Below, piece by piece: positions 37,495-46,567 of a DNA stretch of 64,000 nt; within the stretch, counting starts at the first letter, position 1; the number at the start of each line of letters is the position of its first letter. Both the position numbers and the translations under genes were made by a program. The notes beneath the pieces are model-generated. The model was not told the DNA's origin. It ran no database searches and saw only the letters and a list, made by a program, of their open reading frames with translations. The stretch covers positions 682,001 through 746,000 of the forward strand of contig JAIQFD010000002.1 of assembly GCA_020073495.1 (NCBI GenBank). The letters are read 5' to 3'. The DNA is from Terriglobia bacterium. GTDB taxonomy: Bacteria > Acidobacteriota > Terriglobia > Terriglobales > Acidobacteriaceae.

Positions 37495-38430
37495 TCACCT
37501 CATCAGGGCGGTGAACACCACCGCCAGGATCGCCAGCGCCGATGCGACACCAAGGAAGTCCGGCACCATGTACATGCGCAGCTTGGCCACGCTGCTCTCC
37601 ACCACTGCTACCGCCACCGCCAGCAGCAGCAGCTTCAGCAGGAACGCGAGTAGAGCTATGGCCAGCGTCGATGCGGTCACCGTCATCGCCATTCCTGGCG
37701 GCAGGAACAGCGCGATCAACAGCCCCGCGATGACGCTGAGCTTGATGGCGCTCGCCCACTCGATCAGCGCCAGACTCGGCCCGGAATATTCCAGCACCAT
37801 GGCCTCGTGGATCATGGTGAGCTCCAGGTGGGTGGTGGGATTGTCCACCGGGATGCGGCCGGTCTCCGCGATCGCCACCAGCGCCAGCGCGGCGAAGGCC
37901 AGCGCATGCACCGCCGAGAGCTGGAAGAACTCCTGCCGGAGCGTCCACTGCACCATCGACGCGAGGCTCGCCGACCGCGCCTGGATCGCAACGGCCGCCA
38001 ACCCGAGCAGCAGGGGCGCCTCGGCCAGCGTCGAAACCAGGGCTTCGCGGCTCGCGCCCATCCCGCCGAACGAGCTGCCGCCGTCCATCGCTCCCAGCAC
38101 CAGGAAGAACCGGCCGAGCGCGAAGAGATAGACCAGCAGGATGAAGTCGCCATTCGTGCCCAGCAGCGCGGAGCCGTACACCACCGGAACGAATGCGGCG
38201 CAGACCACCGTGACCGCGAACAAAACGACGGGAGCGACGCGGAACAGCGCTGAAGCCGTGTCGGGGACCAGGTCTTCCTTGCGCAAGAGCTTCAGCAGGT
38301 CGGAATACGGCCGAAACACGCTGGCGCCGCGCCGGTTCTGGATGCGGGCTTTCACCACCGCGATGACGCCACGCAACAGTGGCGCGATGAGGATCAGCAG
38401 CGCAGCTTGCAGGATGTTCACCAGCATCAT
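37495..38430 (-). CDS. Membrane anchor subunit, HyfC/HycD-like (NuoH family)
   Basis: Residues ~18-60 have the NuoH signature (RGVIAVVKARIQNRRGASVFRPYSD in part). IAETGRIPVDNPTTHLELTMIHEAM is the conserved quinone-channel region in the middle. About eight membrane segments are visible. It links the peripheral redox arm to the proton-pumping arm. The start overlaps the end of the HyfB-like gene (ATGATG with the TGA). Confidence 0.88.
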   Translation of the reverse strand: MMLVNILQAALLILIAPLLRGVIAVVKARIQNRRGASVFRPYSDLLKLLRKEDLVPDTASALFRVAPVVLFAVTVVCAAFVPVVYGSALLGTNGDFILLVYLFALGRFFLVLGAMDGGSSFGGMGASREALVSTLAEAPLLLGLAAVAIQARSASLASMVQWTLRQEFFQLSAVHALAFAALALVAIAETGRIPVDNPTTHLELTMIHEAMVLEYSGPSLALIEWASAIKLSVIAGLLIALFLPPGMAMTVTASTLAIALLAFLLKLLLLAVAVAVVESSVAKLRMYMVPDFLGVASALAILAVVFTALMR

Positions 38431-40430
38431 GCGAACCTCGTGAACACCAGCAGCGCCACCAGCGCCAGGAAGATGTAGAGCAGGTAGATCTGGATATTGC
38501 CGGTCTGTAACCGGCGGAGGCGGTAGGCCGCAGCGACGATCGCGTCCACCCCGGGACGGTAGAGCATGCGTTCGAATGAGGTCGTCCGCACCGAGCGGTA
38601 CGAGATCGCGGTCGGGAAATATGTGCCCTCGGCGGGCGCGACTTCTACCGTCCGCTCCGGCCGGTACACGCGCGCGAAGACTCTACGCAGCGGCTTGGAG
38701 AACGCCGTGGAGGTGTACTGCATGCGGCTGTCAAGACCCGGCATGCCGCAGGCCCACGTGGGCGTGATCCTCGTCGCACGCCGGATCGCGCCGGCCAGCG
38801 CGGTGACCGCCATCACGGCGACTGCCACCCACGGGATCACCCGCGCGATCGAAAATGCCTCATCCGGCAGAATGCCGCCGGGGACGAATGACTGCACCGC
38901 CGCACCAAGAGGCCGCAAGAATATCGCCGGCGCGATGCCGATCACCACGCAGGCGGCTGAGAGCAACAGCATGGCCGCCGTCATCGGCAACGGAACCTCA
39001 TGCGCGTGCTCAGCCTCAGAGCTGCGTGGCCTCCCGAGGAACGCCACCCCGAACACTTTCGCGAAGCAAGCGGCTGCCAATCCGCCGATCAGCGCCAGCA
39101 CGCCCGCCATCAGTGGCAGAACGATGGCGGCGCGCACATTGGCGAGAGTGGATCCGGCGAGAAAACTGCGGAAGGTCAGCCATTCGCTGATGAAGCCGTT
39201 GAACAGCGGGAGCCCCACGATCGAGCAACACGCGACCAGGAACGCTACTCCCGTCACCCGCATGCGCTTGAGCAGGCCGCCGAGTTCCTCGATGTCGAGG
39301 GTGTGGGTCGCGTGCAAGATCGCCCCGGCGCCCAGAAATAATGCGCTCTTGAACAGCGCGTGGTTCAGCGTATGCAGCAGCGCCGCGACCAGCGCCAGCA
39401 CGGCCCACCCTGAGGCGCCCTGCGAGATGAATACCAACGATGTGCCCAACCCGAGATAGATGATGCCGATGTTTTCCACGCTGTGATACGCGAGCAGCCG
39501 TTTCAGATCGTGCTCGCTGATGGCGTACAGCACGCCGAGCACGCCGGACAGCGCGCCCGCCGCCAACACCACATATCCCCACCAGGCTGGTCCAGCGCCG
39601 AGGAAATCAAAACCGAAACGAACGAAGCCGTAAACGGCCGTCTTGAGCATCACGCCCGACATCAGCGCCGACACCGGGCTGGGCGCGATCGGGTGCGCCC
39701 GCGGCAGCCAGAGGTGCAGGGGGATAATGCCGGCCTTGGTTCCAAATCCGACGAAGGCCAGAACGAAAATCGCTGTCCGTACCCCCTGCGTCATCAGCCC
39801 GGCGGCGGCGCGCATGGACGCGAAGTCCAGACCGGTCGCGCGCGGCAGGAACATGAAGAAGGCGCCGACCACGGCGGCTGCGCCCGCATGCATCATAAGA
39901 AGGTAGATGAAGACGCTGTGCCGCCGTTCGCCGGCATCGCCCTCGATCAGGATCAGTCCGGCCGAGAACAGCGTCATCAGCTCCCAGCCGAACAGGAAAG
40001 CGAACGCGGTGGAAGCGGTGACCACCAGCACCATCGATCCGAGGAACAACGGCAGCAGCGCCCAAAGCAATGTGCGCTTCCTGCCCTCGTAGTGACGCTC
40101 GACGTAGGACATCGAGAACAGCGTGACCGGCACGCTCACCGCGCAGATCATGAGCAGGAAGAATGCGCTGAGCCGGTCCACGGTCAGCGTGAACGGCAGC
40201 GGAGCCCCACCCGACAGATTGATTGCGAGCCCTTCACCTCGCCAGAAGCCGGCCGCGGCAACCGAGGCGCCCACACCGAGCGAAAACAGCATTAGGGCCG
40301 CGGTTCCAATCCGTGCGCCCTTCCGGCGGCCACCCAGCAGGAACATTGCTGGAAGACAAAGGAGTGAGACCAGGAACGCACTGAATGCTGTCTGGAACAT
40401 CAGCAGGAAGGGTCCAACCTCACTTCTCAC
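38427..40430 (-). CDS. Proton-pump subunit, HyfB-like (NuoL family)
   Basis: The 667-residue NuoL-type antiporter subunit has GWELMTLFSAGLILIEG, WLPRAHPIAPSPVSALMSGV and YHSVENIGIIYLGLG motifs and a C-terminal hydrophobic helix. The GTG at 40430 overlaps the ArsR gene by 11 nt. ATG 40400 (MFQTAF) is an alternative. It is the first structural gene of the complex and is coupled to its regulator. Confidence 0.87.
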   Translation of the reverse strand: MRSEVGPFLLMFQTAFSAFLVSLLCLPAMFLLGGRRKGARIGTAALMLFSLGVGASVAAAGFWRGEGLAINLSGGAPLPFTLTVDRLSAFFLLMICAVSVPVTLFSMSYVERHYEGRKRTLLWALLPLFLGSMVLVVTASTAFAFLFGWELMTLFSAGLILIEGDAGERRHSVFIYLLMMHAGAAAVVGAFFMFLPRATGLDFASMRAAAGLMTQGVRTAIFVLAFVGFGTKAGIIPLHLWLPRAHPIAPSPVSALMSGVMLKTAVYGFVRFGFDFLGAGPAWWGYVVLAAGALSGVLGVLYAISEHDLKRLLAYHSVENIGIIYLGLGTSLVFISQGASGWAVLALVAALLHTLNHALFKSALFLGAGAILHATHTLDIEELGGLLKRMRVTGVAFLVACCSIVGLPLFNGFISEWLTFRSFLAGSTLANVRAAIVLPLMAGVLALIGGLAAACFAKVFGVAFLGRPRSSEAEHAHEVPLPMTAAMLLLSAACVVIGIAPAIFLRPLGAAVQSFVPGGILPDEAFSIARVIPWVAVAVMAVTALAGAIRRATRITPTWACGMPGLDSRMQYTSTAFSKPLRRVFARVYRPERTVEVAPAEGTYFPTAISYRSVRTTSFERMLYRPGVDAIVAAAYRLRRLQTGNIQIYLLYIFLALVALLVFTRFA

Positions 40431-40743
40431 CCGTAGGCGTCAATTGCGCAAGGAGGTCGACGAGATGGTTGTTGAAGATGTTCCGCGTCTCATCCAGAAG
40501 ACGGAAAATGGCAGGGTCACTCACTGAATAAAAGACGTTCTGCCCCTCTTTGCGGCCGGTGACGATATTGCCCCTCCGCAGCACCGCAAGCTGTTGCGAC
40601 AGGGTGCTCTGCTCGACCTGGAGACGTCCGCACAGTTCGTTCACTCCCACCTCCCCCGCGCGGAGTGCGTCTAAGATCCTGATTCTTAAGGGATGAGCCA
40701 GGGCCTTGAAAAACTCCGCCGTAAATTGGGAGAGCTGAGGCAT
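40420..40743 (-). CDS. ArsR-family repressor heading the Ehr operon
   Basis: The 107-residue winged helix has the recognition region CGRLQVEQSTLSQQLAVLRR and wing VTGRKEGQNVFYSV. The metal-type ligands ELCxC of arsenic sensors are absent: one Cys lies in VNELCGRL only. It may therefore sense redox state or another cue. It is the first gene of the operon, directly before the HyfB-like gene, with a palindromic site in its promoter, so autoregulation is likely. No ribosome site precedes the ATG, and a TAGAAT box 6 nt before it suggests a leaderless mRNA. Confidence 0.85.
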   Translation of the reverse strand: MPQLSQFTAEFFKALAHPLRIRILDALRAGEVGVNELCGRLQVEQSTLSQQLAVLRRGNIVTGRKEGQNVFYSVSDPAIFRLLDETRNIFNNHLVDLLAQLTPTGEK

Positions 40744-40756
40744 TGCTATATTCTAA

Positions 40757-40782
40757 TGTCTATATATTACGATGTATAGACA
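40757..40782 (-). promoter_or_regulatory. Operator of the Ehr operon (ArsR site)
   Basis: The perfect inverted repeat TGTCTATA-N10-TATAGACA lies 14 nt upstream of the repressor start, in AT-rich DNA. It covers the region just upstream of the TAGAAT -10 candidate (40754-40749), where bound repressor would block transcription. Confidence 0.65.
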
Positions 40783-40957
40783 GGGTCCGCAAGTAGGAAT
40801 CTTGATGGACTGAACTCTTGGTTTTTCATGTCAGCGATCTATACGACTGTTTTCGGCCCGTGGGCATTCCGTCGACTGCTTGGACTCGGTGCATGACTGT
40901 TGAGAAATCCCCTTAGCACAAGTGTGCGCTTTCCCTTCGCCTCCGCTGGGCGTAACC

Positions 40958-40979
40958 GTTGATAAGGGCTGTTATCAAC
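40958..40979. promoter_or_regulatory. Perfect inverted repeat, role unknown
   Basis: GTTGATAA-GGGCTG-TTATCAAC has 8-bp arms and a 6-nt spacer. It sits between the divergent ArsR and enolase-fusion genes. It could be an operator or a small hairpin. The remainder of 40783-41307 holds no gene that I trust. Confidence 0.4.
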
Positions 40980-41040
40980 AGTTAGTCATTCCGGGATCGC
41001 AGTCGGATGAAATGGGTGCGAAATAGTAATCGTTCAGCGC

Positions 41041-41163
41041 ATGCAGGCGGACCCTGGGCTAACGGTACCCGCCGTTGCCAAGTTCTTAGAGAAGGGCTGG
41101 TGGGTGTGCCATAGCACAATGATCCGACGAATAGATGCCTACACCCTCTCACGATGGGCGGAC
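41041..41163 (+). pseudogene. Possible transposase helix-turn-helix scrap
   Basis: The frame reads DPGLTVPAVAKFLEKGWW, then HSTMIRRIDA, resembling the target-recognition helices of IS630-type transposases (DPxLTLxELA...VSxSTVxR). Nothing else of a transposase is present. Weak. Confidence 0.2.
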
Positions 41164-41307
41164 GAGTGGCCTCCGCGAGATGCGCCGAGTACCGCACGCA
41201 CTTCTGTGACCACCGACACAGTTGCCAGTGACGCATGACTGCCGGAAAGCCCCAGCCTCGTCCGTATAATAGCCGAGGAGCACCGTAGGATCGACCGTGC
41301 CGCGCCG

Positions 41308-43824
41308 GTGACGACCAGAGTGCGGCGCGATGTCGCGATGCGTCGGGTTCCCCTGATCGTCACAACTTCTTCTTACGGGATCGTACTCATGGCCTTATTG
41401 AGGTTTCTGCGTTCCATCTTCCCACAGACCGAGACTGCCCGCCTCGATCGCGGCTGGATCATCGCCAATCACAAGCTAGTTTCCTTCCACGCCGCATTCT
41501 TGACCTCACTGCTCAGCATCTCCCCACTTGTCGCCTCGCGGCTGGATGTCATCCGCGAAATGTTTTTCGGGTTCGAGGTCTTCATCTCCATTGCGATGTG
41601 GTACGCCGCATGGCACGTCAATATCGCCATCCACGAGATCGGACACTACCTGGCCGCGGTTCGAACCAACAACTTGAGACCGGAGTTTGCCGCTCCGGCC
41701 CAGGCGTGTCTGAACCAGGGCCTGGTCGCCCGCTGGCTCTGGTACCTCGAGATGTTTGCGAAGATTCCCTACGGCGCGTTTCCGGGAGTGAATAAGGAGG
41801 CGGGCAGCTTCCATCCCAGCGTCAAGACGCAAAACCTCGCGGTTTCAGCTGCGGGCCCGGGGGCCAGCAAGGTGCTCGCCCAGATCGCGTTTTTGCCGGG
41901 TATCATCCTGATCTTGCTCGGCATGTACGGCAGAATCCCTGCGGCCGTGTATGCGGGAAGACTTCTTTTCACCATCGGCGTGGTCGCGCTCTTCGACTTC
42001 CTGATCGCCGACCCGGGAAAATACAAGGCATTCCACGAACGGCAGCGGGAGGCCGCCGCCCGCTCCGCGGAGGTCAGAGCTGCGGAGCCGGCCGCCGCCA
42101 CCGCAGAAGGCCGCGGCGGCAAGCCAGCGGAGCTTCGCCGCAAGCTCCGGCTCCATCGTCTTCAGGAAGTGAAGCTGCCGGACGGCCGCGTCGTCTTTGC
42201 CCCCTGGGAGTTCCGCAACTCCATCATGGGCGGGCGTCACACCGAGGAGATGGGCGGGAACCTCAGCTTCCAGGAGCTGATGTTCATCCCCCTCACTGCG
42301 CAGGATTACATCGAGGCGCAGCGCGTCACCAACATGCTGCAAAGCCGCGCCATCCAGATCATCCAGGATTCCGAAGGCCTGAACTTCGTGGGGATCGGGC
42401 TTGAGGGCGGCATTGTCGCCTCCTACGCCCGCGAGAAGGGCGACATTCTCCCCGAGGAGCGCGCACTCCGCGTGGCCGTCCAGGCCATCGAGGAGTGCGG
42501 CTTCGTACCCGACCGCGATGTCTGCCTTGCCCTCGACCCCGCTGCCAGCGAGCTCAGCAATGCTTACCGCGAGAAGACCGGAGAAAAAGATTCCGTAGGC
42601 CAGTACTTGTTCTGGCGGGCCGAAGACCCAAGGGTTATGACCACCGACGAGATGGTCGAGCTCTATGAACGCTGGGTCAAGAAGTATCCCATCGTCTCTT
42701 TGGAGGACGCCTTCGCCGAGGACGACCACGAAGGATGGAAGAAGCTCATGAGGAGCCTCGACCAGGACATCCTCATCATCGGCGACGATCTAGTCACCAC
42801 CAAGGACACTACGATCCAGAAATGCGCCGAAGAGGGGCTCATCAACACGGTGCTGATCAAGGCCAACCAGATCGGCACCCTCAGTGAGACCCTGCTCGCC
42901 ACCCGCATGGCCAAGGACAAAGGGCTCTCACTGGTCGTCTCGCACCGCTCCAAGTCGCCGAACGAGGTCATGGAGGCCGACATCAGCTTCGCCATCGGCG
43001 CACTCGGCCTGAAATGCGGCGGCGGCGCCAATACCGAGCGTCTGGTCAAGTACAGCCGCATCGTCGAGCTGATCGAAATGGCCCAGAAGGGCCTCAAGAT
43101 CACCCGCAAGCTCGATCCGAATTCCATCATCGCCGACATCTCCGCCCACGAGGAGCCGACCAACGCCGGCATTCCGACCGTCGGCGTGGTGGTGATGCTC
43201 GACAACGGCATGAAATTCGCCGCCGCCACCCCCCTCGGGACTTCCGCCGGCACCGACGAAGCCATTCACCTGATCGACAGCATTATCGAAGCCGGACCCT
43301 TGACCCGGAAGTTCCCCCAATACTTCGTCTCCAACGACCGGGATAAGACCTTCCGCTTCTCCGACGAGGCCAGGAAGTCCGCGCCCAAGGAGGGCGGCGA
43401 GCTCGCCGACCTCTGGATGCGGGCGAAGCGCTATGGCGGGAAAGGCTGTCTGAACGCCGTCGCCAACGTCACCGAAGTGGCAGCTCCGCGCTTCCTCGGC
43501 CAGAAGATCTCGAGCTTGGGGACGATCACCGACATCGACCGCGAGCTTCTGCTGCTCGAGCTCGATCTGGCCACCAAGCGCGGCAAGATCGCGCCCAACG
43601 CCCCCGCCGAAGAGAAGATCCGCATCATGCAGCGCAAGGCGAATCTCGGCATGAACGCCGTTCTTTCTCTTTCGCTGGCTCTCGGCCGCCTGATTGCCGC
43701 CCGCGATGGGAAGGAACTCCCTGAGGTGCTCCGCGACCTGGAACCCATCATTGACCGCGATTATCTGTACGGGCTCAAGGCTCAGGCTGCGAAGGAGGAT
43801 AGGAAGGCGGCGGTGACCGTCTAG
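41308..43824 (+). CDS. Membrane M50-like metalloprotease domain fused to a circularly permuted enolase
   Basis: Residues ~60-235 are a membrane domain with about four hydrophobic segments and the zinc motif HEIGH (109-113) of site-2-protease-like M50 peptidases. Residues ~290-600 are the enolase barrel, and residues ~604-800 are the enolase N-terminal domain, placed after the barrel. This is a circular permutation. Active-site residues are all present: His311 (GGRH), Glu323 (QELM), Glu366 (LEGG), metal ligands Asp410, Glu466 and Asp493, Lys518 (IKANQIG), His546-Arg547-Ser548, Lys569, and loop Ser646 (LGTSAGTDEA). It may therefore convert 2-phosphoglycerate to PEP at the membrane. The start is uncertain: GTG 41308, ATG 41338 or ATG 41389 all lack a good ribosome site. 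Its stop overlaps that of the convergent PPDK-like gene by 4 bp. Confidence 0.88.
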   Translation: MTTRVRRDVAMRRVPLIVTTSSYGIVLMALLRFLRSIFPQTETARLDRGWIIANHKLVSFHAAFLTSLLSISPLVASRLDVIREMFFGFEVFISIAMWYAAWHVNIAIHEIGHYLAAVRTNNLRPEFAAPAQACLNQGLVARWLWYLEMFAKIPYGAFPGVNKEAGSFHPSVKTQNLAVSAAGPGASKVLAQIAFLPGIILILLGMYGRIPAAVYAGRLLFTIGVVALFDFLIADPGKYKAFHERQREAAARSAEVRAAEPAAATAEGRGGKPAELRRKLRLHRLQEVKLPDGRVVFAPWEFRNSIMGGRHTEEMGGNLSFQELMFIPLTAQDYIEAQRVTNMLQSRAIQIIQDSEGLNFVGIGLEGGIVASYAREKGDILPEERALRVAVQAIEECGFVPDRDVCLALDPAASELSNAYREKTGEKDSVGQYLFWRAEDPRVMTTDEMVELYERWVKKYPIVSLEDAFAEDDHEGWKKLMRSLDQDILIIGDDLVTTKDTTIQKCAEEGLINTVLIKANQIGTLSETLLATRMAKDKGLSLVVSHRSKSPNEVMEADISFAIGALGLKCGGGANTERLVKYSRIVELIEMAQKGLKITRKLDPNSIIADISAHEEPTNAGIPTVGVVVMLDNGMKFAAATPLGTSAGTDEAIHLIDSIIEAGPLTRKFPQYFVSNDRDKTFRFSDEARKSAPKEGGELADLWMRAKRYGGKGCLNAVANVTEVAAPRFLGQKISSLGTITDIDRELLLLELDLATKRGKIAPNAPAEEKIRIMQRKANLGMNAVLSLSLALGRLIAARDGKELPEVLRDLEPIIDRDYLYGLKAQAAKEDRKAAVTV

Positions 43825-46511
43825 GCGTCGTCCGGTTGGGGCAGGGGGACACTTCCCTCCTGGCAGATCTTCTCCAGCTCTTTCACCGACCACGCCGCGC
43901 TGAAGTCATAGAACACCCGGTACGGCTGTTGCAGCAGCTCCAGCACCCGCCCCACCTGCGGGTCGCTCCAGTCCAGCATGGACTCTTTGGCTTCTCTCAG
44001 GGGCACGCCCGCCAGCTTCAACGTGATCAGCGCCTTTACGTTCCCGGGGTGAAGGTAGAGCTCGTCCAGCCCTTCCTTCAGGATCTTCTTGCGCGCCTGG
44101 AGCAGCTTGCGTTCCCCCATCTTGTGCAGCACCTGCATGTACTTCTCGAACAGGACCCACTCATTCACCAGCATGCCGATCTCCGAAGGAGTGAAGCACT
44201 TCCAGAAAGCCACCGGATAGCGGGACGACAGGAACCGCCCGATCATGAACGCTCCCGCCTCGTACCCGGAGATGCGGTCGCCCGCGCATTTCTCCAGCGC
44301 CCGCTTGAAGAACCGGATCTTGCGGTCCAGCGTCAGGATGTCGAACACCCGGTTCTGCACCAGGTGGTCGCCGATATCGCACTTCAGCACCTGCTCCACG
44401 TAACTCTGCTCGCGGTCGTCGAACCATTGGTTCACCAGTTGGCTGGCTTCCTCCGACTGGGTCCGAAGCTCGACATTCACCAGCCGCGTCACCTCATCCA
44501 GCGTCGAGATCTGCCCCACCGTCAGGCCCTTGATCAACTGCAGGTAATAGCGGTACGAGTAGGCAATCGAGCGGAAAGCTTCGGCCTCCTCCGGAGCGAT
44601 CTCCACCGCCTCGCCTCGCATGTAGCGCAGCAGCCGGGCGGGCTTGAACTTTCCCTGCCCTTCGTACATCGCCTGCCGCCGCGACGAGACCGTGATCCAG
44701 TCTCCCTCCCGGATCTCCCTTCCGGCGGAGTTCACCAGCCGTCCGTCGGGATGCAGGGTCACGCCATTCTTCTCCAGGCTCAGCAGGGCGGGGATGCCCA
44801 GGTTCTGGCAAATGGTAACTACGTGGATGGCGGCCGAGGTCAGGCTGATGATCGCGTCCATTTCCCGCATCACCACCGTGTCGGTGGGAATGAACGTCTT
44901 CTTGCAGAGACACGCTTTCTCGCCCTGGCTCTTCGCCCGCAACGCCGCTTCGCCGGAGAAATACACTCTCGCCGACACCGCCGACCGCGGCAGCACCGCC
45001 ACCCCGGTCGCGAAGCTGTTCAGCACGCTGTAGGCCTCCTGGTCGATGGCGTCGCTGCAAAGCTGCTTGATGTGGTACGGCCGGATGATCTCGGTCACAC
45101 GCTTGCGCGAGATCGTCCCCGCCTTGTGCATGTCGACCACCGCGGTCAGCGCGGCCCGTCCCGCCATGCCCGTCTCGTTCAGTTGCAGCAGCGCGAACCA
45201 CTGGTACCGGCTGGTCGCCTCCACCGCGAACTCGATCGTCACCGGCGACTCGAACTCGATCTCGAGCTCGGTCAGGTGCGGCGCGAAGTGGTATACGGCC
45301 GGGAACTTGCTCTTGATCTCCTCCCGGTCCGCGAACGCCGTCGATTCCACCTCCGCCGTTCCCGTCATCATCTCCTCGCCGAAGATGTTGCGCGCCGTCT
45401 GCAGTTCGCTCCCCGATCCGGTCTGGGTGTGCCGGCTGCACAGCACTCCCGCATACGCTTCCTCGGCCCGCACCGTGCACACCATCTTCTGCATGATCAG
45501 CGAGGGATACGGTTCGCTGCCCCGTTCGGTCCCCCGGCACAGCGTGAGCAGCAAGTCCTTGTTCTCCTCGTACTCCTCGTACGCGTGCTTGACGATGAAC
45601 ACGGCCTGCGTGAAGGGATCTTCCACCAGCCCGGGATCTGTCCTCCTTATGATCTCGGACAGTTGGTCGATCAGTTGCGCCACTTCGCTCGCCGACAGGC
45701 CGGAGCGCACCGCGCTGACTACCGCCGCGTACTGCTCGCTGTCCAGCGCGTTGCAGATATTCCTCAGGTTGTTCAGGAACATCCTGCGGGCTACGAACGA
45801 ACCGTACATATTCTCCAGGCACGGCAGCGTTCTCTCCGTCACTCCCAGGTTCAGGTACGTGTCCATCACTCCCGGGAGATAGCGCGTGGTGGCGCTGCGG
45901 ATGGCGAACACCAGCGGGTCCGGCGCGCTTCCCAGGCTCTGCAACGTGAGGATCTCCAGTTGCTCGATGGCCTCGGCCAGCTTCTTCTCCACCGGCACGT
46001 CGCGGTCCAGGTACGCCTGCGACGTCAGCACCACGAAGTCCGGCACCGGATACCCTTCCTGGCTCAGCCTCAGCAGGATGGACCCCTTCTGGCTGATGTC
46101 CTGGTCCGAGTGCGCTTCCTCACTGGTGCACGGGACCACGAATCGGCTCTCCGTGGCCCCACGTTTTGCCGTTTTGCCCAGGAAGGGATGTTTTTGCGTG
46201 AGGGCCAGCAGATCGCGCGCTGCTTGGGAGTCGCCGCCCCGCGATTGCAGGATCAGCGACAGGTAATGCCTGGACTTTTCGAGATCGTTGTCACACAGCA
46301 GAGGAATATCGATCTCGCTGACGACGATGCTGCCGCTCTCGCCCTCCTCCCCTTCGTAATCCACCACCGGCGGAGAATATCCGGGCAGGTCGGCGACCGC
46401 CTGCTCCCGCTTCAGATAGTGCTGCTCTTTCCGGGTCAGCAGGCTGCGCTGGTTGAAGTAATTCCCCCGCACTCGAAAATCGCGGATCTCCAGCGCTGTG
46501 AGCCGCTTCAT
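43821..46511 (-). CDS. PPDK/PEP-synthase-like protein without PEP-binding barrel
   Basis: Residues ~140-500 match the nucleotide-binding half of pyruvate phosphate dikinase: FAIRSATTRYLPGVMDTYLNL, GVLCSRHTQTGSG and NIFGEEMMTG. Residues ~530-590 are the swivelling phosphohistidine domain. The usual TSH motif is changed to AIH, but His563 is in the right place before LGIPAL. The C-terminal ~280 residues are an unfamiliar helical domain, and the PEP/pyruvate barrel is absent. It may phosphorylate another acceptor or act as a regulator. Residues 1-130 are also unfamiliar. It is convergent with the enolase fusion, overlapping by 4 bp. Confidence 0.75.
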   Translation of the reverse strand: MKRLTALEIRDFRVRGNYFNQRSLLTRKEQHYLKREQAVADLPGYSPPVVDYEGEEGESGSIVVSEIDIPLLCDNDLEKSRHYLSLILQSRGGDSQAARDLLALTQKHPFLGKTAKRGATESRFVVPCTSEEAHSDQDISQKGSILLRLSQEGYPVPDFVVLTSQAYLDRDVPVEKKLAEAIEQLEILTLQSLGSAPDPLVFAIRSATTRYLPGVMDTYLNLGVTERTLPCLENMYGSFVARRMFLNNLRNICNALDSEQYAAVVSAVRSGLSASEVAQLIDQLSEIIRRTDPGLVEDPFTQAVFIVKHAYEEYEENKDLLLTLCRGTERGSEPYPSLIMQKMVCTVRAEEAYAGVLCSRHTQTGSGSELQTARNIFGEEMMTGTAEVESTAFADREEIKSKFPAVYHFAPHLTELEIEFESPVTIEFAVEATSRYQWFALLQLNETGMAGRAALTAVVDMHKAGTISRKRVTEIIRPYHIKQLCSDAIDQEAYSVLNSFATGVAVLPRSAVSARVYFSGEAALRAKSQGEKACLCKKTFIPTDTVVMREMDAIISLTSAAIHVVTICQNLGIPALLSLEKNGVTLHPDGRLVNSAGREIREGDWITVSSRRQAMYEGQGKFKPARLLRYMRGEAVEIAPEEAEAFRSIAYSYRYYLQLIKGLTVGQISTLDEVTRLVNVELRTQSEEASQLVNQWFDDREQSYVEQVLKCDIGDHLVQNRVFDILTLDRKIRFFKRALEKCAGDRISGYEAGAFMIGRFLSSRYPVAFWKCFTPSEIGMLVNEWVLFEKYMQVLHKMGERKLLQARKKILKEGLDELYLHPGNVKALITLKLAGVPLREAKESMLDWSDPQVGRVLELLQQPYRVFYDFSAAWSVKELEKICQEGSVPLPQPDDA

Positions 46512-46567
46512 ACGCTTATTCTAACTATTCAACAGCAGCTCTCACTTCAGTTTTTATTCACTGCGCT

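Noticed and set aside
43821-46511. Loss of the catalytic histidine in the PPDK-like protein
   Set aside because: At first the TSH motif seems to read TSA, but a gap-free alignment from the LGIPAL end puts His563 at the catalytic position.
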